Assembly: GCA_963823895.1 (NCBI GenBank)
Contig: CAWGNG010000017.1
Span: forward strand, 1-64,000
Reading direction: 5' to 3'
DNA: 64,000 bases
Source: G963675935 sp963823895
GTDB lineage: Bacteria > Planctomycetota > Planctomycetia > Pirellulales > Thermoguttaceae
The notes under the pieces are model-generated. The model was not told where the DNA came from, did not search any database, and saw only the letters and a list, made by a program, of their open reading frames with translations. Numbering within the stretch: the stretch's first letter is position 1; each line of letters opens with the position of its first letter. Below are positions 1 to 10,322 of the stretch, piece after piece. Position numbers and translations under genes: made by a program.

Positions 1-2
1 AC

Positions 3-185
3 GATGGAGCCCATACCGGACAGCCGCTCTTGCTGCTGCGGTCCACAGCCCGTCCGGAATCCGTGAGCGCGCCTGATGCGTCGCCCGCCAACGCAGAAAT
101 CGACGCCGAAGTGCCTCCAGCCGGGCCGGAATGTCGCGAGTCTCTCTGCCATTCATTGGCTGTCCTCCGCAAAAGTCTCTGCTGA
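3..185 (+). other. Open frame entering from the left edge, possible 3' end of a gene
   Basis: The frame starting at base 3 is open from the window edge to a TGA at 183-185, giving about 60 residues with no recognisable motif. It could be the C-terminus of a gene beginning outside the window, or chance. Nothing else is visible up to base 298. Confidence 0.25.
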
Positions 186-298
186 CAGCCAACGATACCA
201 AATGCTTCAAGACATTTCATACACGCTTGCCGCAAGGACACGAAGTTCCTAGGCCCAGGCATTCATCCCCGGGGAGAACTCATTCGACAATGCCTTGG

Positions 299-781
299 CT
301 ACGGCGTTACCGCCCGCAAAGCGTTTCGCACCGGTTGACCCGGCATATAGACCCTCGGCGCTCCGAAGATGCTGCGGCCAGGGACGCCGTAATACACTAC
401 GGCCGGCTGGACGACCGGGGCGTAATACGTCGCATAGGGTTGCGCGGCGGGCGCGGCATAGTACGTTGCATAAGGTTGCACGGCGGGCGAAGCGTAATAC
501 GTCGTATAGGCTGGCGCCGCCGGGGCGTAATAGGTCACCTGCGGCGTGACCGGCGCGTAATAGGTGACAGGCGCCGGGACATAGGTGACTTGCGGCGCCG
601 GCGCATAGTACGTTACGGTCGAAGGGTAATACGCCGCGTAAGAAGGATAGTACGCCGCGTAACTCGACGCGACCGGCGCGTAGGTAGTTCCCGCCACCCC
701 GCAGCCGCACTGGGCCAACGCCGTGGAAACGGAGAGGCCGGCGATAACGGCAATTGCCACAAGAACGAGTCGTCTGCACAT
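299..781 (-). CDS. Tyr/Ala/Pro-rich secreted protein
   Basis: This 160-residue protein starts with a clear signal peptide (about residues 1-23: MCRR, a hydrophobic core, then an STALA cleavage region). The mature part is low complexity, built of repeats of the type YAAYYP, VTYYAP and QPYATYYAP. Such Tyr/Pro/Ala-rich exported proteins are common in planctomycetes and have no assigned biochemical role; a surface or cell-wall location is an inference. An AGGAGGAG ribosome-binding site lies at 787-794, five bases before the ATG, and supports this start. Several overlapping frames are open only because the repeat is GC-rich. It stands alone, tail to tail with nothing recognisable. Confidence 0.7.
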   Translation of the reverse strand: MCRRLVLVAIAVIAGLSVSTALAQCGCGVAGTTYAPVASSYAAYYPSYAAYYPSTVTYYAPAPQVTYVPAPVTYYAPVTPQVTYYAPAAPAYTTYYASPAVQPYATYYAAPAAQPYATYYAPVVQPAVVYYGVPGRSIFGAPRVYMPGQPVRNALRAVTP

Positions 782-1362
782 GGTCGCTCCTCCTCTTTCT
801 ACTTTCTACGCGGTCATAAACGAACTGGCCGAACCTATCTATTATACGCAGCCGGACGGCCGTTTGGGTAGCCCCCCTGATTTTGCTGGACTGAATCGAA
901 GGCGGCTCGCGCTCGCCGTCGGCTCCCGGTTAAACGAAGAGGAACCATCGATTGGCGATGGGGACGGCTTACGCCTGCACTTTCGCCCATTGCTGCTCCA
1001 GACGCTTGGGCGAGACGGGGATTGCGGTGCCGAGCTTTTGCGCGAAAAGCGAGACGCGATATTCTTCCAGCATCCAACGCAAGTGGAGCAACTCGGGATC
1101 GACGATGCCTTGCGATTTCTGATGCCGGGCGTGCTCGACAAATAACTGCCAGCACGGCTGGAAGTCCTGAAACTTCTCGAAATCGTGCGCCACCGCGCCC
1201 GGCAGATTCTCCAGACGATGGCAAATCGCGCGAAAATATCGCGGGTATTGCCGCAGCCACTCCCACGGCGTCTTGGCGAACGACTCCGCATTCATCAGCC
1301 ATGCGATTTGCTCGCGGATGTCGTCCAGCGCGTATTGCCAGCGCGGGGCGGGGGCGGTTTTT

Positions 1363-1433
1363 GTAGGAGGCGACTCCAGTCGCCGATTCTTGACGCTTTC
1401 GGCATGCCGGCGGCGACTGGAGTCGCCTCCTAC
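1363..1433. repeat. 71-bp palindromic element inside hrpA
   Basis: The arms GTAGGAGGCGACTCCAGTCG.. (1363-1385) and their exact complement (1411-1433) form a 23-bp perfect inverted repeat around a 25-base loop. The same arms occur at 21373-21441 with a different loop. In hrpA the insert is translated without a stop and adds about 25 Arg/Ser-rich residues between AKPLAAS and APRWQYALDD. Confidence 0.85.
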
Positions 1434-3164
1434 AATCGGCTGCGAAGCCGCCAGCGGTTTTGCAGGCGTGCGATTCTCAAACTCTTCGACGGCGAGAGAT
1501 GCTTGGTGGTAGCCCTCGAAGAGCGGCCAGGCAACGGAGAGAAGTTCTTGGGCGGCCCAGCCGATTCGCTCGCGGCCGGCGGCCAGCAGATGAACGTAAT
1601 CATCCCTGGTGCGCGGCAGGGGTTGATCGGCGACCATCGCGCGGTCGGTCAGCAACTCGGCAAGCCGGCCGCGAACGTCGAAGCCCGGCAGCGTGGCCGC
1701 GTAGACTTCCATGCGATCGAGATTTGGCAGCCAATCGACCTGCGTCTTTAGTTCACGCCGGGCGGCCAGGAAGCAGAGCCGCCGCAGCCCGAAGCGGGTT
1801 TCATGCTCGGCCCGCGGCAGCGAATCGACCAGCCGCAAGGAGACCGCCTCGCCGCGATCGAGCAACGCCGGATAGCCCTTCACCGAGAGCCGCCCGCGCG
1901 GCAGTTCGATTTCCGGCGGCAACCCGTCGAAGTCCCAATCGGTCAGGCCGTCGCGGTTCCAGCGCGGATCGTCGAGTTGCGAGAAACTGTCGGCGGCCTG
2001 CGCGCCGAGTTCGCGGCGGATGGCTTCCAGGTCTCGGCCGGAGGCGAGCATTCGGCCCTCGGCGTCCGTCACGCGGACGTTCATTCGCAGTTCGGCCGGG
2101 AGGCGGTCGTCCTGAAAAGCATCGGGCGGAACGACGAGGCCGCCGAGGTGGCCCAAAGCCGCCGCCACGGCCGCGTGGATGTTCCCCTGGCCGAAGCGCA
2201 GCAGCGGCACGACTCGCTCGGCCGTCTCGGGGGCGGGAACGAAGCGGGTGCGGAGCGATTTGGGCAGCGAGCGGATTAGCGCCAGCACCTTTTCTTTCAT
2301 CATACCCGGCACAAGCCAGCCCAGCGGCTCGGGAGCGACCTGGTTGAGGGCCTCGATCGGCACGTCGAGCGTGACGCCGTCCTGCTCGGAGCCCGGCTCG
2401 TAGCGGTAGTCCAACGGCAGGTCGAGGTGGCGAATGCTCAGCCTATCGGGAAATCGCTCTTCGCCCAATTCGCCCAGCCCGTGCCGCAGCAGGTCGGAGC
2501 GGGTCATCGTCAAGGCGTGCGGGTCGCTTTTCAACCACTTCGTCAGCGTGGGGCCATCGTAGGCGTCGGCCGGCACGCGGCGGTCGTAGAATTCGTAGCG
2601 CGAAAAATCGGGCACCAGCAGGTCGCGCCGCCGCAGTTTCGCTTGCAGCCGCTCGAGCTCCTCGGCCAATTCCTGGTTCTTCACCAGGAACGTGGGCTTC
2701 GGTTCGATGTGCCCCTCGACGAGGCCCTGCTCGATCATCAGGTGCCGCGACATCGCCGGGTCGATCGGCCCATAAGGGATTCGCCGGCCGGCGACGATCG
2801 TTAGGCCGAAGAGCGTGACTTTTTCCAATGCCATCGCCGAAGCATGGGCGGGCGCCCAGTGAACGCCGTGGTAGGTGCGACGAACGAGGTGGGCGGCGAT
2901 TCGCTCGATCCAGCGAGGATCGATCTGCCCGCAAGTCCGCAAGTATCGCCGCGTCGTTTCGACCACCTCGGCCCCGACAACCCATTTCGGCTTCTGCTTG
3001 AACACGCCGGAGCCGGGCCAGAGAACCGCCTTGCCGCCGCCGGCGACGGTGTATTCGTAGCCGTCGCCGCGATTGGCCAGGCTGGAAAGCAGGCCGGTGA
3101 GAATGGCGCGGTGGATGTTATCGTACTGCCGGCGGTCGGTGCGGCCGTGTTTGACGCGATGGGT

Positions 3165-3288
3165 GTGGAGTGGAGAGTGGAGAGTGGAGAGTGAAGGGTG
3201 GGGGAAGGAGTGGAAGGGGGGCTGTCCGAGTTCGTTTTCTTACCACGCTTCCCACTCTCCACTCTCCACTCTCCACCCTCCACTCCCG
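3165..3288. repeat. GGAGAGT tandem-repeat hairpin inserted in hrpA
   Basis: The left arm is tandem GGAGAGT-type units (about 3168-3193) and the right arm is the complementary ACTCTCC units (about 3253-3286), separated by about 60 bases. It interrupts hrpA between the helicase core and the AIHRAILTGLL-type segment and changes the reading frame. Translated units read as WRVESGEWRVE, an artefact rather than a protein domain. Confidence 0.8.
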
Positions 3289-5229
3289 ACAAACCCGCCT
3301 GGCGAACCAGTTCCAACAGCTCGCGATGCACGTCGAGCCACTCGCGGATTCGGTTGAACGACAAGAAGTTCTGCCGACAGGCCTTGCGAAGTTGATTGCG
3401 CGAAAGTTCCGATTTCAGCTTGTGGTAAAAATCCCAGAGTTTCAGGTAGGCGACGAAATCGGACCGCTCGTCGGACCAGGCGGCGTGCGAGGCGTCGGCG
3501 GCCTCCTGCTTGTCCAAGGGGCGCTCGCGCGGGTCTTGCACCGCCAGCGCGGCGGCGATGATGAGCACCTCGTGCAGGCAGTCCTCGTCGCCGCCCGCCA
3601 GAATCATTCGCCCGAAACGCGGGTCGATCGGCAGGCGGCTCAACTGCCGGCCGACCTCGGTCAGTTCGCCCGTCGCATCGAGTGCGCCGAGTTCGACCAA
3701 CGTGCGGTATCCGTCGCGAACCGCCTCGGGCTTGGGCGGATCGAGGAACGGAAATCGCTCGATCGGGCCAAGCCGCAGCGCTTTGGTTTGCAGAATGACG
3801 GCCGCCAGGTTGGTCCGCTGGATTTCCGGCATCGTGTAAGCATCGCGAGCGGCGTAGTCTTCCTCGGCGAACAATCGGATGCAGATGCCCGGCCCGATCC
3901 GTCCGCAACGTCCCTTGCGCTGGTCGGCCGAGGCGCGGGAAACCGGCTCGATCGGCAAACGCTGCGTCTTGCTCCGCGGTGAGTAGCGGCTGATCCGCGC
4001 CGTGCCCGGATCGATCACGTAGCGAATCCGCGGCACCGTCAGCGACAACTCGGCCACGTTAGTGGCGATCACCACGCGGCGTTTCGGCCCCGGCTGAAAT
4101 ACCCGTTGCTGCTCGCCCATCGACAGCCGGGCGTACAGCGGCAGAATCTCGGGCAGCCGGCCGCTGCGATCGCCGGGCAGCGGTTGGCCGCGGAGCGACT
4201 TGGCCGTCTCGTGGATGTGCCGCTCGGTCGGCATGAAGATGAGGATGTCGCCTTGGTCGATGGCGGCGACCTCCGCGACGGCCGCCAGCACCGCCTGCTG
4301 CAAGTCGGGCTCGCCGCCGTCTTCGTCGGCCAGCGGCGGCCGCCAGCGGACTTCCACCGGATACGTCCGGCCGGTAACTTCCACCACCGGCGCGGGCCCG
4401 TGGGGCGTGGCGAAATGGGCGGCGAACCGGGCGGCGTCGATCGTGGCCGACGTGACGATCACCTTCAGATCCCGTCGCTTCGACAGCAGCCGCTTCAAGT
4501 ATCCGATGAGAAAATCGATGTTCAGCGACCGCTCGTGGGCTTCATCGAGGATGATCGTGTCGTATTGGTCGAGCAATGGATCCCCTTGCGTTTCGGCCAG
4601 CAGGATGCCGTCGGTCATAAGTTTGATGTACGTCTGCGACGAGAGGGCCTCGGCGAAACGGACCTTGAAGCCGACGTCGCGGCTTAGCGGCGAGGCGAGC
4701 TCGTCGGCGATCCCGCGGCCACGCTGCGGGCGGCGATGCGGCGCGGCTGCGTGTGGCCGATCAGCCCCTCGATGCCGCGGCCCAACTCCAGGCAGATTTT
4801 CGGCAGTTGCGTCGATTTGCCCGAGCCGGTTTCGCCGCAAATGACCACCACCTGGCTGTCGCGGATGGCGTCGGCGATTTCGCTGCGTCGGGCCGAGACC
4901 GGCAGATCGTCGTCGTAGCAAATCGGCGGCACGCCGCGACGCCGCGCCTCGCGCAAGTCCACCGATCGCCGCACCGCCTCGGCCAGCCGCTGCAACCGAC
5001 CGTCGCTCGGTTTTCCCTCCTTCTCCAGCCCCGCCAGCGCACGCAATTCCTGCTGAAAACGATGCCGATCGCCGCGCATGGCACGGCCGATCTCCTTTTC
5101 AAGTTGGAACCGAGTGGACATTGGACGCGGCCGCTGTTGTGTTGCCTCGGAGCGGGGCGAGAAGGAGGCCAACGATCACTCCATTATAACAGCGGCGACA
5201 GCAGCGGGGCAGCCGCGCGGCTTCGCCCG

Positions 5230-5370
5230 GAGTGTAAGGAGGAGAAAGGGAAAAGGGGTAAAAGGGAAAGACGACTCTTTGATCGGGTTGTCGGGTCGAT
5301 TTCGAGACGACAGCCATTTCCGTCCTTCCTCTTCCCATTTTTCCCCTTTCCCTTTTGTCTCCTACACTAA
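5230..5370. repeat. Purine/pyrimidine hairpin between hrpA and the GH38 gene
   Basis: A purine-rich arm (AAGGGAAAAGGGG-type, about 5231-5270) faces a complementary pyrimidine arm (CCCCTTTCCCTTTT, about 5329-5367). The repeat is imperfect and about 140 bp overall. It fills most of the 5122-5400 gap and may end transcription of the GH38 gene on the minus strand. It resembles the hrpA insert in architecture but not in sequence. Confidence 0.6.
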
Positions 5371-5400
5371 CGTCACTCAACTGACGAGTGACGATTGCTC

Positions 5401-8400
5401 TCACTTCGGCCCGACTCGCAGCGTGACGATCTCCCACGCTCCCACGTCGATTGGACCATTGGCGGGTTCGATTTGCTCTTCGGCCAAGTTGCTCCGGTAC
5501 ACCGACCATGCTTCGGAAGAACGCCATTTCAGAATGACCTTTGCCGGCTTGCCGGCGGCGGCGAAGAGACGGACGATTTGAGCCTTTCCGTCGGCGCTGG
5601 GCTTGATCGACGCGACGATCACGTCCGGCGTGTCGAGTGTAAGCAGCGGGACTGCGGCTGGCGCGGCGCCGTGGGCCGGCGCGACGACCAGCGGCTGGCT
5701 GCACTCGACGCCGAACCGCTGGGCAGCGAGCGGATCGTATTGCTTGTGCGGCTGCAACGCATAGCGGAACGCGGTGGGGCCGGATTGCTCGGCGAGGTAG
5801 TTCGTGTGCCAGTGGTTGTTCATCACCCAGGAATAGAGAAGCGGCGAGGATCCCGTCTTGTGAATCCAGGCGTTCGGATCGGTCTGCGAGCCGATCAGGT
5901 TGGCGGTGATGGCCCCCAGTTCGACCAGCGGGGCGTCCAGCGTCGCCAAGGTCACGCCGTAGTCGCGGTTGGAGACATCGACCCAGCGGCCGACGGTGAA
6001 CCAGTTTTTGCACGCGCCGGGCAGTTGGTCGAGCTCCGGCCGAATGACCGCCCAGGGAATATCCATTCGCGTCGTGCAGCCGGGGACGTTGAAAGCGAAA
6101 CCGAGGTGGACGCCCTCCTTCGCACGCACGGCCGTCTTGTCGAGCACGTTGATGATGTCAACGCGGTCCAGCCCGTCGGTCACGCGGAACTCGCGGCTGA
6201 ACCTCGCGCAGCCCGGGGCGTCGGACTCTACCAGCAACGAAGCCATTAGCGGGCCGGACTCCTTGACCGTGATCTTCGCCGCGCCGGACTGCCGCGCCCC
6301 CTTCACGTCGCTGCCGAGCACGTAGTAGTATCGGTTCAGGCCGATGCCGGACTTCGCGTCGCAGAGTTCGGCGTCGATGGCGGGGTCGCGCAGGCTGCTG
6401 ACGGCGCCCGAGGCGGGATCGAGTTGCAGCGCGACGGTGGGACTATGGAGCGATGTTCCCTCAGCACGTGCGCCGCCTTCGTTCGCCGCTTTGCCGACGG
6501 CAATCGAGAACCGGCGGCCCGCGAGCGCCGGCACGTTTTTTGCGAGGAAGGCTAGTTCGCCGGTCGAGAGGCGCTGCGATGGAACGGGTTGGCCAGTCGA
6601 GTCGGTTACGACGTCGCCCACGGCGCTCTGCTCCTTCGACAAGACAACCAGATCGGTTCGCGGCCAGCACGAAGTATTGAAAATATCGATGGCCGCCGCG
6701 GCCGGTTTTTCATCATCGTTTCCCGCCGTCGCCGCCGCGAGCAACTGCCGCGATTGGGCGTCGGCGTCGAGCGCATACGCCTGCTTGACCCGCCACTGCT
6801 CCTTGACGAACGGCACGTCCGGCTCGTCGATGCTGTTGTACGCGCCCCAAGTGTGTTCGTCGTAGAGAACCGCATTGCGCCACGCGGCGGAGAACCGCTT
6901 GTCGGGATAAGGGCCGGGATCGAGCATCGACCAGAGCGTTTCGGCCTGCACGAGGCGTTCGGCGGCGGTGCGGTTCAACGACGTTTCGCGGGCCGACGAG
7001 GCCGCTCCATCTTCCCAGTAAGGCGTGAAGTCGCCGTGGAACGATGGAATGGCGAATGGAACCGTGTCGCCGTAGCGCCGTTCAAACTCGGCGAACAGTT
7101 TGCTCGTGGTCGTAATCACCATCTTGGGATATTCGTACTTGGCGTTCCAGTTCTTCACCAGGTCGGACAGCCCGGCGTCGGGATGGCCGTTGTCGCCGCC
7201 GACGTTCCAGCGAAAATAGACCATGTCGTAGGGATATCCCATCTTCTCAAGTTGCGGGAGTCGCTCGGCCAACACCTGGTCGGGTGGCCGCCCCAGATGG
7301 CCAAGCGCGTAGCCCATGTAGGGAACCCAACATAGCACTTTGTGCTCGCCGTCGGGGGCAATCCAATAGAACGGTTTATCGGTCCACGTAGACATGGTCA
7401 GCCCCTTGCGGTCGGCGTAGTTCGGGCCGATGGAGAAGTATTTCACGCCGGCCTGGCTCATGGCGGGGACGATTCCCCAAGTGTAGCCAGGCACGTCGCT
7501 AATCATGGCGGAATTGACCTTCACGCCGCAGCGGCGGCCGAGCCGGTCGCCCCACTGCATCAGCCGCAGCAGTTCTTCCGGCCGGCAGAGGCCGGTCAGT
7601 TCGTTGCCGTACAGGGCGTCGAGTTCCACGTCGCCGGCGCGGATGGCGTCCACCAGCCGCTGCTGCTTCTCCGGCGGCGCCTTGTACAGGTAGGCGTCCA
7701 TCGCCCAAAGAACCTCGGCGTTCCACTTAAATCGGGCCTCGCGCGGATAATGGGCCGATTTGTGAATCAGTTCCAGTGCCATGTCGATGTTTGACCACTG
7801 CTTCTTCTCCACGTCGGCCTGCAATTGCGTGTAACCAATATCGACGTGCGAGTGCGGCAGCAGATAAACGACCCATTTTCGCACGGGCTTGAACGTGATC
7901 TCCCAGTTGGAGACCTTTCCGCCGGGCAAATCTGCCATCACGGTCTTCACCGTCTCTTTCTCAACCGCCGGCGTGGTCAATTCGATTACCTGTGTTCCAC
8001 GCTTCAAAGTCGCCGTGTCATTTGTCAATTCCGCGCCGATGACCGCGAAGGTCGCCTTGGCCGGTGGGCCGGCGTGGCGAATGGTCAGCCGCACGGGTTG
8101 GCAGAGGTAGCCGCCACTCCTCACCAACACCGCCGGCATTACGATCTTGTCTACACGGGTCTGAGAGGAGGAGCCCACCAGTGCCGATTCCACTTCCTTG
8201 GGCGCGTCGAACCCAATCCAATCGTAAAGTACCCAACTGCCGGAAAGCGTGGTGATATCGATGTCGTTCTTGCCTTCCTGGAGCATCGCCGGGGCGATAT
8301 CGACCGCCAAACGATGCTTGCGGGCCTGCGACAGGTCGCCGTTGATCGAGGCATCGCCGCCGCCGCGCGGCATCCTCTTGTCGGCAACACGCTGCCCGTT

Positions 8401-8778
8401 CACGGCGATTCGCAGCACGGGCGGCATCTGACCTTGCGTGTCGACCAGATTGATCCGCAGGCGGCAGGATGCGGTCGGTTTCTCTTTCAATCCGAAGCAG
8501 ATCGTGAAGGTGTGCCTGCGAGCCCCCGCCCAAGCGTCGGCTGGGCCTGGTTGCACATAGGGCCAATCCTCCTTCGCCTTGGAAACGCCGACAACGAACA
8601 GCGGGTCGTCGGCGAACTTCGCGTAATCCCTTGGGCCCAACGCGAACTCCGCCGTGTTGTTATCGCGGGCGCCGATCTGCCACAAGAGCCGGGTCTGCTC
8701 GGCCGAAGCAGGTTGGCATGAAAGGACGAAGGAGAGCAGGGCGAGCGGCAACGACAGCAGGGTTTGTGTTCGTGGCAT
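5401..8778 (-). CDS. Secreted glycoside hydrolase family 38 alpha-mannosidase-like protein
   Basis: This 1,125-residue protein has a signal peptide (about residues 1-26, ending PASA). Next comes a beta-sandwich like the carbohydrate-binding domain of family 4 polysaccharide lyases (RDYAKFADDPLFVVG, DWPYVQPGPADAWAG, YDWIGFDAP). From about residue 300 it has a GH38 catalytic domain: PHSHVDIGYT supplies the metal-binding His and Asp, and SDVPGYTWG at about residue 426 carries the probable nucleophile Asp. The C-terminal half matches the beta domains of the family. Retaining hydrolysis of alpha-mannosides outside the cytoplasm is the family expectation; the exact substrate is unknown. No sugar transporter is adjacent, and a hairpin repeat follows its stop codon. 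Class is confident, substrate is not. Confidence 0.88.
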   Translation of the reverse strand: MPRTQTLLSLPLALLSFVLSCQPASAEQTRLLWQIGARDNNTAEFALGPRDYAKFADDPLFVVGVSKAKEDWPYVQPGPADAWAGARRHTFTICFGLKEKPTASCRLRINLVDTQGQMPPVLRIAVNGQRVADKRMPRGGGDASINGDLSQARKHRLAVDIAPAMLQEGKNDIDITTLSGSWVLYDWIGFDAPKEVESALVGSSSQTRVDKIVMPAVLVRSGGYLCQPVRLTIRHAGPPAKATFAVIGAELTNDTATLKRGTQVIELTTPAVEKETVKTVMADLPGGKVSNWEITFKPVRKWVVYLLPHSHVDIGYTQLQADVEKKQWSNIDMALELIHKSAHYPREARFKWNAEVLWAMDAYLYKAPPEKQQRLVDAIRAGDVELDALYGNELTGLCRPEELLRLMQWGDRLGRRCGVKVNSAMISDVPGYTWGIVPAMSQAGVKYFSIGPNYADRKGLTMSTWTDKPFYWIAPDGEHKVLCWVPYMGYALGHLGRPPDQVLAERLPQLEKMGYPYDMVYFRWNVGGDNGHPDAGLSDLVKNWNAKYEYPKMVITTTSKLFAEFERRYGDTVPFAIPSFHGDFTPYWEDGAASSARETSLNRTAAERLVQAETLWSMLDPGPYPDKRFSAAWRNAVLYDEHTWGAYNSIDEPDVPFVKEQWRVKQAYALDADAQSRQLLAAATAGNDDEKPAAAAIDIFNTSCWPRTDLVVLSKEQSAVGDVVTDSTGQPVPSQRLSTGELAFLAKNVPALAGRRFSIAVGKAANEGGARAEGTSLHSPTVALQLDPASGAVSSLRDPAIDAELCDAKSGIGLNRYYYVLGSDVKGARQSGAAKITVKESGPLMASLLVESDAPGCARFSREFRVTDGLDRVDIINVLDKTAVRAKEGVHLGFAFNVPGCTTRMDIPWAVIRPELDQLPGACKNWFTVGRWVDVSNRDYGVTLATLDAPLVELGAITANLIGSQTDPNAWIHKTGSSPLLYSWVMNNHWHTNYLAEQSGPTAFRYALQPHKQYDPLAAQRFGVECSQPLVVAPAHGAAPAAVPLLTLDTPDVIVASIKPSADGKAQIVRLFAAAGKPAKVILKWRSSEAWSVYRSNLAEEQIEPANGPIDVGAWEIVTLRVGPK

Positions 8779-9132
8779 CTTCTTTTCTCCAGCAAGGAGT
8801 GGGGGGGCGGGTCACGCGAACGAACTCTCGGAACCGCGGTTTCTTGGCCCGCGGCCGTTACGCATCTTACCACAGCGCGGCGGACCTGGAAATACGCTCG
8901 CCGTTTAGCGGCCGACGGTACGTCGGCCCATGCGACCGCCGCCCTGCGGGCGGCGGCTAAACGGTTGGCGCGGCACATCCCATCTGATTCCCAACAAACG
9001 AATGGTCGCGAAACGACCGACGGCCCCTTGTGTTCCCCCCTCCTCAGTGCTAATATCGAGGATTCTCAATATTCACCCATCCAATCGGCCAACACAGTGC
9101 TTTCCCTTTTTATGCAGTGAGGAGCAGCGTTG
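8779..9132. other. Intergenic region with a folded palindromic repeat
   Basis: These 354 bases between divergent GH38 and tpiA contain no credible gene. Positions 8901-8964 form a nested palindrome: CCGTTTAG pairs with CTAAACGG, enclosing two internal hairpins (GGCCGACGG/CGTCGGCC and CCGCCGCCC/GGGCGGCGG). It belongs to the GTTTAGC/GCTAAAC repeat family described elsewhere in this window. The promoter of tpiA is presumably within 9000-9120 but no clear -35/-10 was chosen. Confidence 0.6.
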
Positions 9133-9888
9133 ATGCGTCGTCCGTTTATTGCCGGCAACTGGAAGATGAACACCAATCGAGCCTCGGCCGTGGCGCTGGC
9201 GGAAGGGGTGACGAAGCGGGCCGAGACGCTCGATGGCGTCGATCTGGCCGTTTGTCCCCCAAGCTGCTACCTCGACGCCGTGGGCCGGGCGATCGCCGGC
9301 TCGAAGGTCGCCCTGGGCGCTCAGAACATGTATCACGAGAAAGACGGGGCCTTCACCGGCGAACTGAGTGCCGCCATGCTCCGCGATCTCGGCTGCAAAT
9401 ACGTCATTCTCGGCCACAGTGAGCGGCGGCACATCTTGGGCGAAACCGACGCCGCCATCAACAAGAAGCTCCACGCGGCGCTGGCCGCGGGGCTGACGCC
9501 GATCGTCTGCGTGGGCGAATTGCTCTCCCAGCGCGAAGCCGGCCAAACTCTAGCGGTCATTCAGACCCAATTCGACGGTTCCTTGGCTGGGCTGTCGGCC
9601 GAGGAGATGGCAAAGGTCGTCATCGCTTACGAACCGGTCTGGGCGATCGGGACGGGCAAGGTTGCCACCCCCCAGCAGGCGGAAGAGGTCCATCTCGCCC
9701 TTCGCAAGATTATCGGCCAACGCTATAATAGTTTGGTTGCCGACATGGTGCGGCTCCAGTATGGCGGCAGCGTCAAGCCTGACAACGCTGCGGAGTTGCT
9801 CAAGCAGCCCGATATCGATGGGGCGCTGGTCGGCGGGGCGAGCTTGAAAGTGGATCAATTCCTGGGCATCGTCGCGGGAGCCCTTTGA
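9133..9888 (+). CDS. tpiA: Triosephosphate isomerase
   Basis: TpiA interconverts dihydroxyacetone phosphate and glyceraldehyde 3-phosphate in cytoplasmic glycolysis. The 251-residue protein has the complete family signature: NWKMN with the catalytic Lys near the N-terminus, GHSERR with the catalytic His near residue 94, AYEPVWAIGTG with the catalytic Glu, and the phosphate-binding YGGSVKPDN and GALVGGASL loops. A TTG lies directly before the ATG at 9133; the ATG gives the usual N-terminus (MRRPFIAGNWKMN). It heads a plus-strand run with secG 17 bases downstream, then yicC, gmk, rpoZ and coaC. Confidence 0.97.
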   Translation: MRRPFIAGNWKMNTNRASAVALAEGVTKRAETLDGVDLAVCPPSCYLDAVGRAIAGSKVALGAQNMYHEKDGAFTGELSAAMLRDLGCKYVILGHSERRHILGETDAAINKKLHAALAAGLTPIVCVGELLSQREAGQTLAVIQTQFDGSLAGLSAEEMAKVVIAYEPVWAIGTGKVATPQQAEEVHLALRKIIGQRYNSLVADMVRLQYGGSVKPDNAAELLKQPDIDGALVGGASLKVDQFLGIVAGAL

Positions 9889-9905
9889 ACGAAGGATAGA
9901 GTACT

Positions 9906-10286
9906 ATGGGTTTTGTCACCGTCTTGCTGGGGATTCTGCTTTTCCTTACGGCCGTCTTTCTTATCGTGCTGGTGTTGATCCAGCGCGGCAAGGGGGGCGG
10001 CCTGGCGGGGGCCTTCGGCGGCATGGGAGGCCAAAGCGCCTTCGGCACCAAGGCTGGCGATCTGTTCACCCGAATCACCATCGGCGTGGCCGCCTTCTGG
10101 ATCATCTTGTGCATCATCAGCGTGAAAGTCTTCGGCATCGGCGGCCAGGGACCGCTGAGTACCGGCAGTTTCGGAGGCGCATCGACCGAGAAGCCGGGCG
10201 CCTCGGCGCCGGCATCGACCGACAAGCACAGCGAAAGCGGCAAAGGAACTGGTAATCCTGCTCCGCTGAAGACGCCGCAAAAGTAA
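9906..10286 (+). CDS. secG: Preprotein translocase subunit SecG
   Basis: SecG is the small accessory subunit of the SecYEG channel in the cytoplasmic membrane. The 126-residue protein has two hydrophobic segments (about residues 3-22 and 51-72) around a Gly-rich cytoplasmic loop, with the typical LIQRGKGGGLAGAFGG motif just after the first. The tail after residue 80 is Gly/Ser/Lys-rich and probably disordered. It follows tpiA closely, an arrangement seen in many bacteria, and is probably co-transcribed with it. Confidence 0.93.
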   Translation: MGFVTVLLGILLFLTAVFLIVLVLIQRGKGGGLAGAFGGMGGQSAFGTKAGDLFTRITIGVAAFWIILCIISVKVFGIGGQGPLSTGSFGGASTEKPGASAPASTDKHSESGKGTGNPAPLKTPQK

Positions 10287-10322
10287 ACGCGGCCATTACA
10301 TCCCGCGTTGGAGTTGCCCGCC

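Larger units (their letters stand above)
969..5121 (-). pseudogene. hrpA: ATP-dependent RNA helicase HrpA, frameshifted twice
   Basis: Three consecutive frames together make one HrpA-type DEAH-box helicase of about 1,380 residues. The first (start about 5121, MSTRFQLEKE) has Walker A GETGSGKST. The second (about 4710-3290) has DEAH (ILDEAHERSLN), SAT (VTSATIDA) and the QRKGRCGR motif. The third (about 3160-969) has the HA2/OB region and the long C-terminal DUF3418-like domain. Frame 1 passes into frame 2 by one missing base at the CCC at 4712-4714 (RRIAARSVAA is followed by GIADELASPL in the next frame). Frame 2 passes into frame 3 across a GGAGAGT-type hairpin insertion at about 3165-3288. 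A second, 71-bp hairpin at 1363-1433 is read through in frame. If the one-base gap is a sequencing error the gene is still disrupted by the hairpin, unless that too is misassembled. Confidence 0.8.

Noticed and set aside
3170..3982. Plus-strand frames over the hrpA hairpin and helicase core
   Set aside because: They are shadows of the helicase on the other strand; the WRVESGEWRVE-like segments are translated microsatellite.
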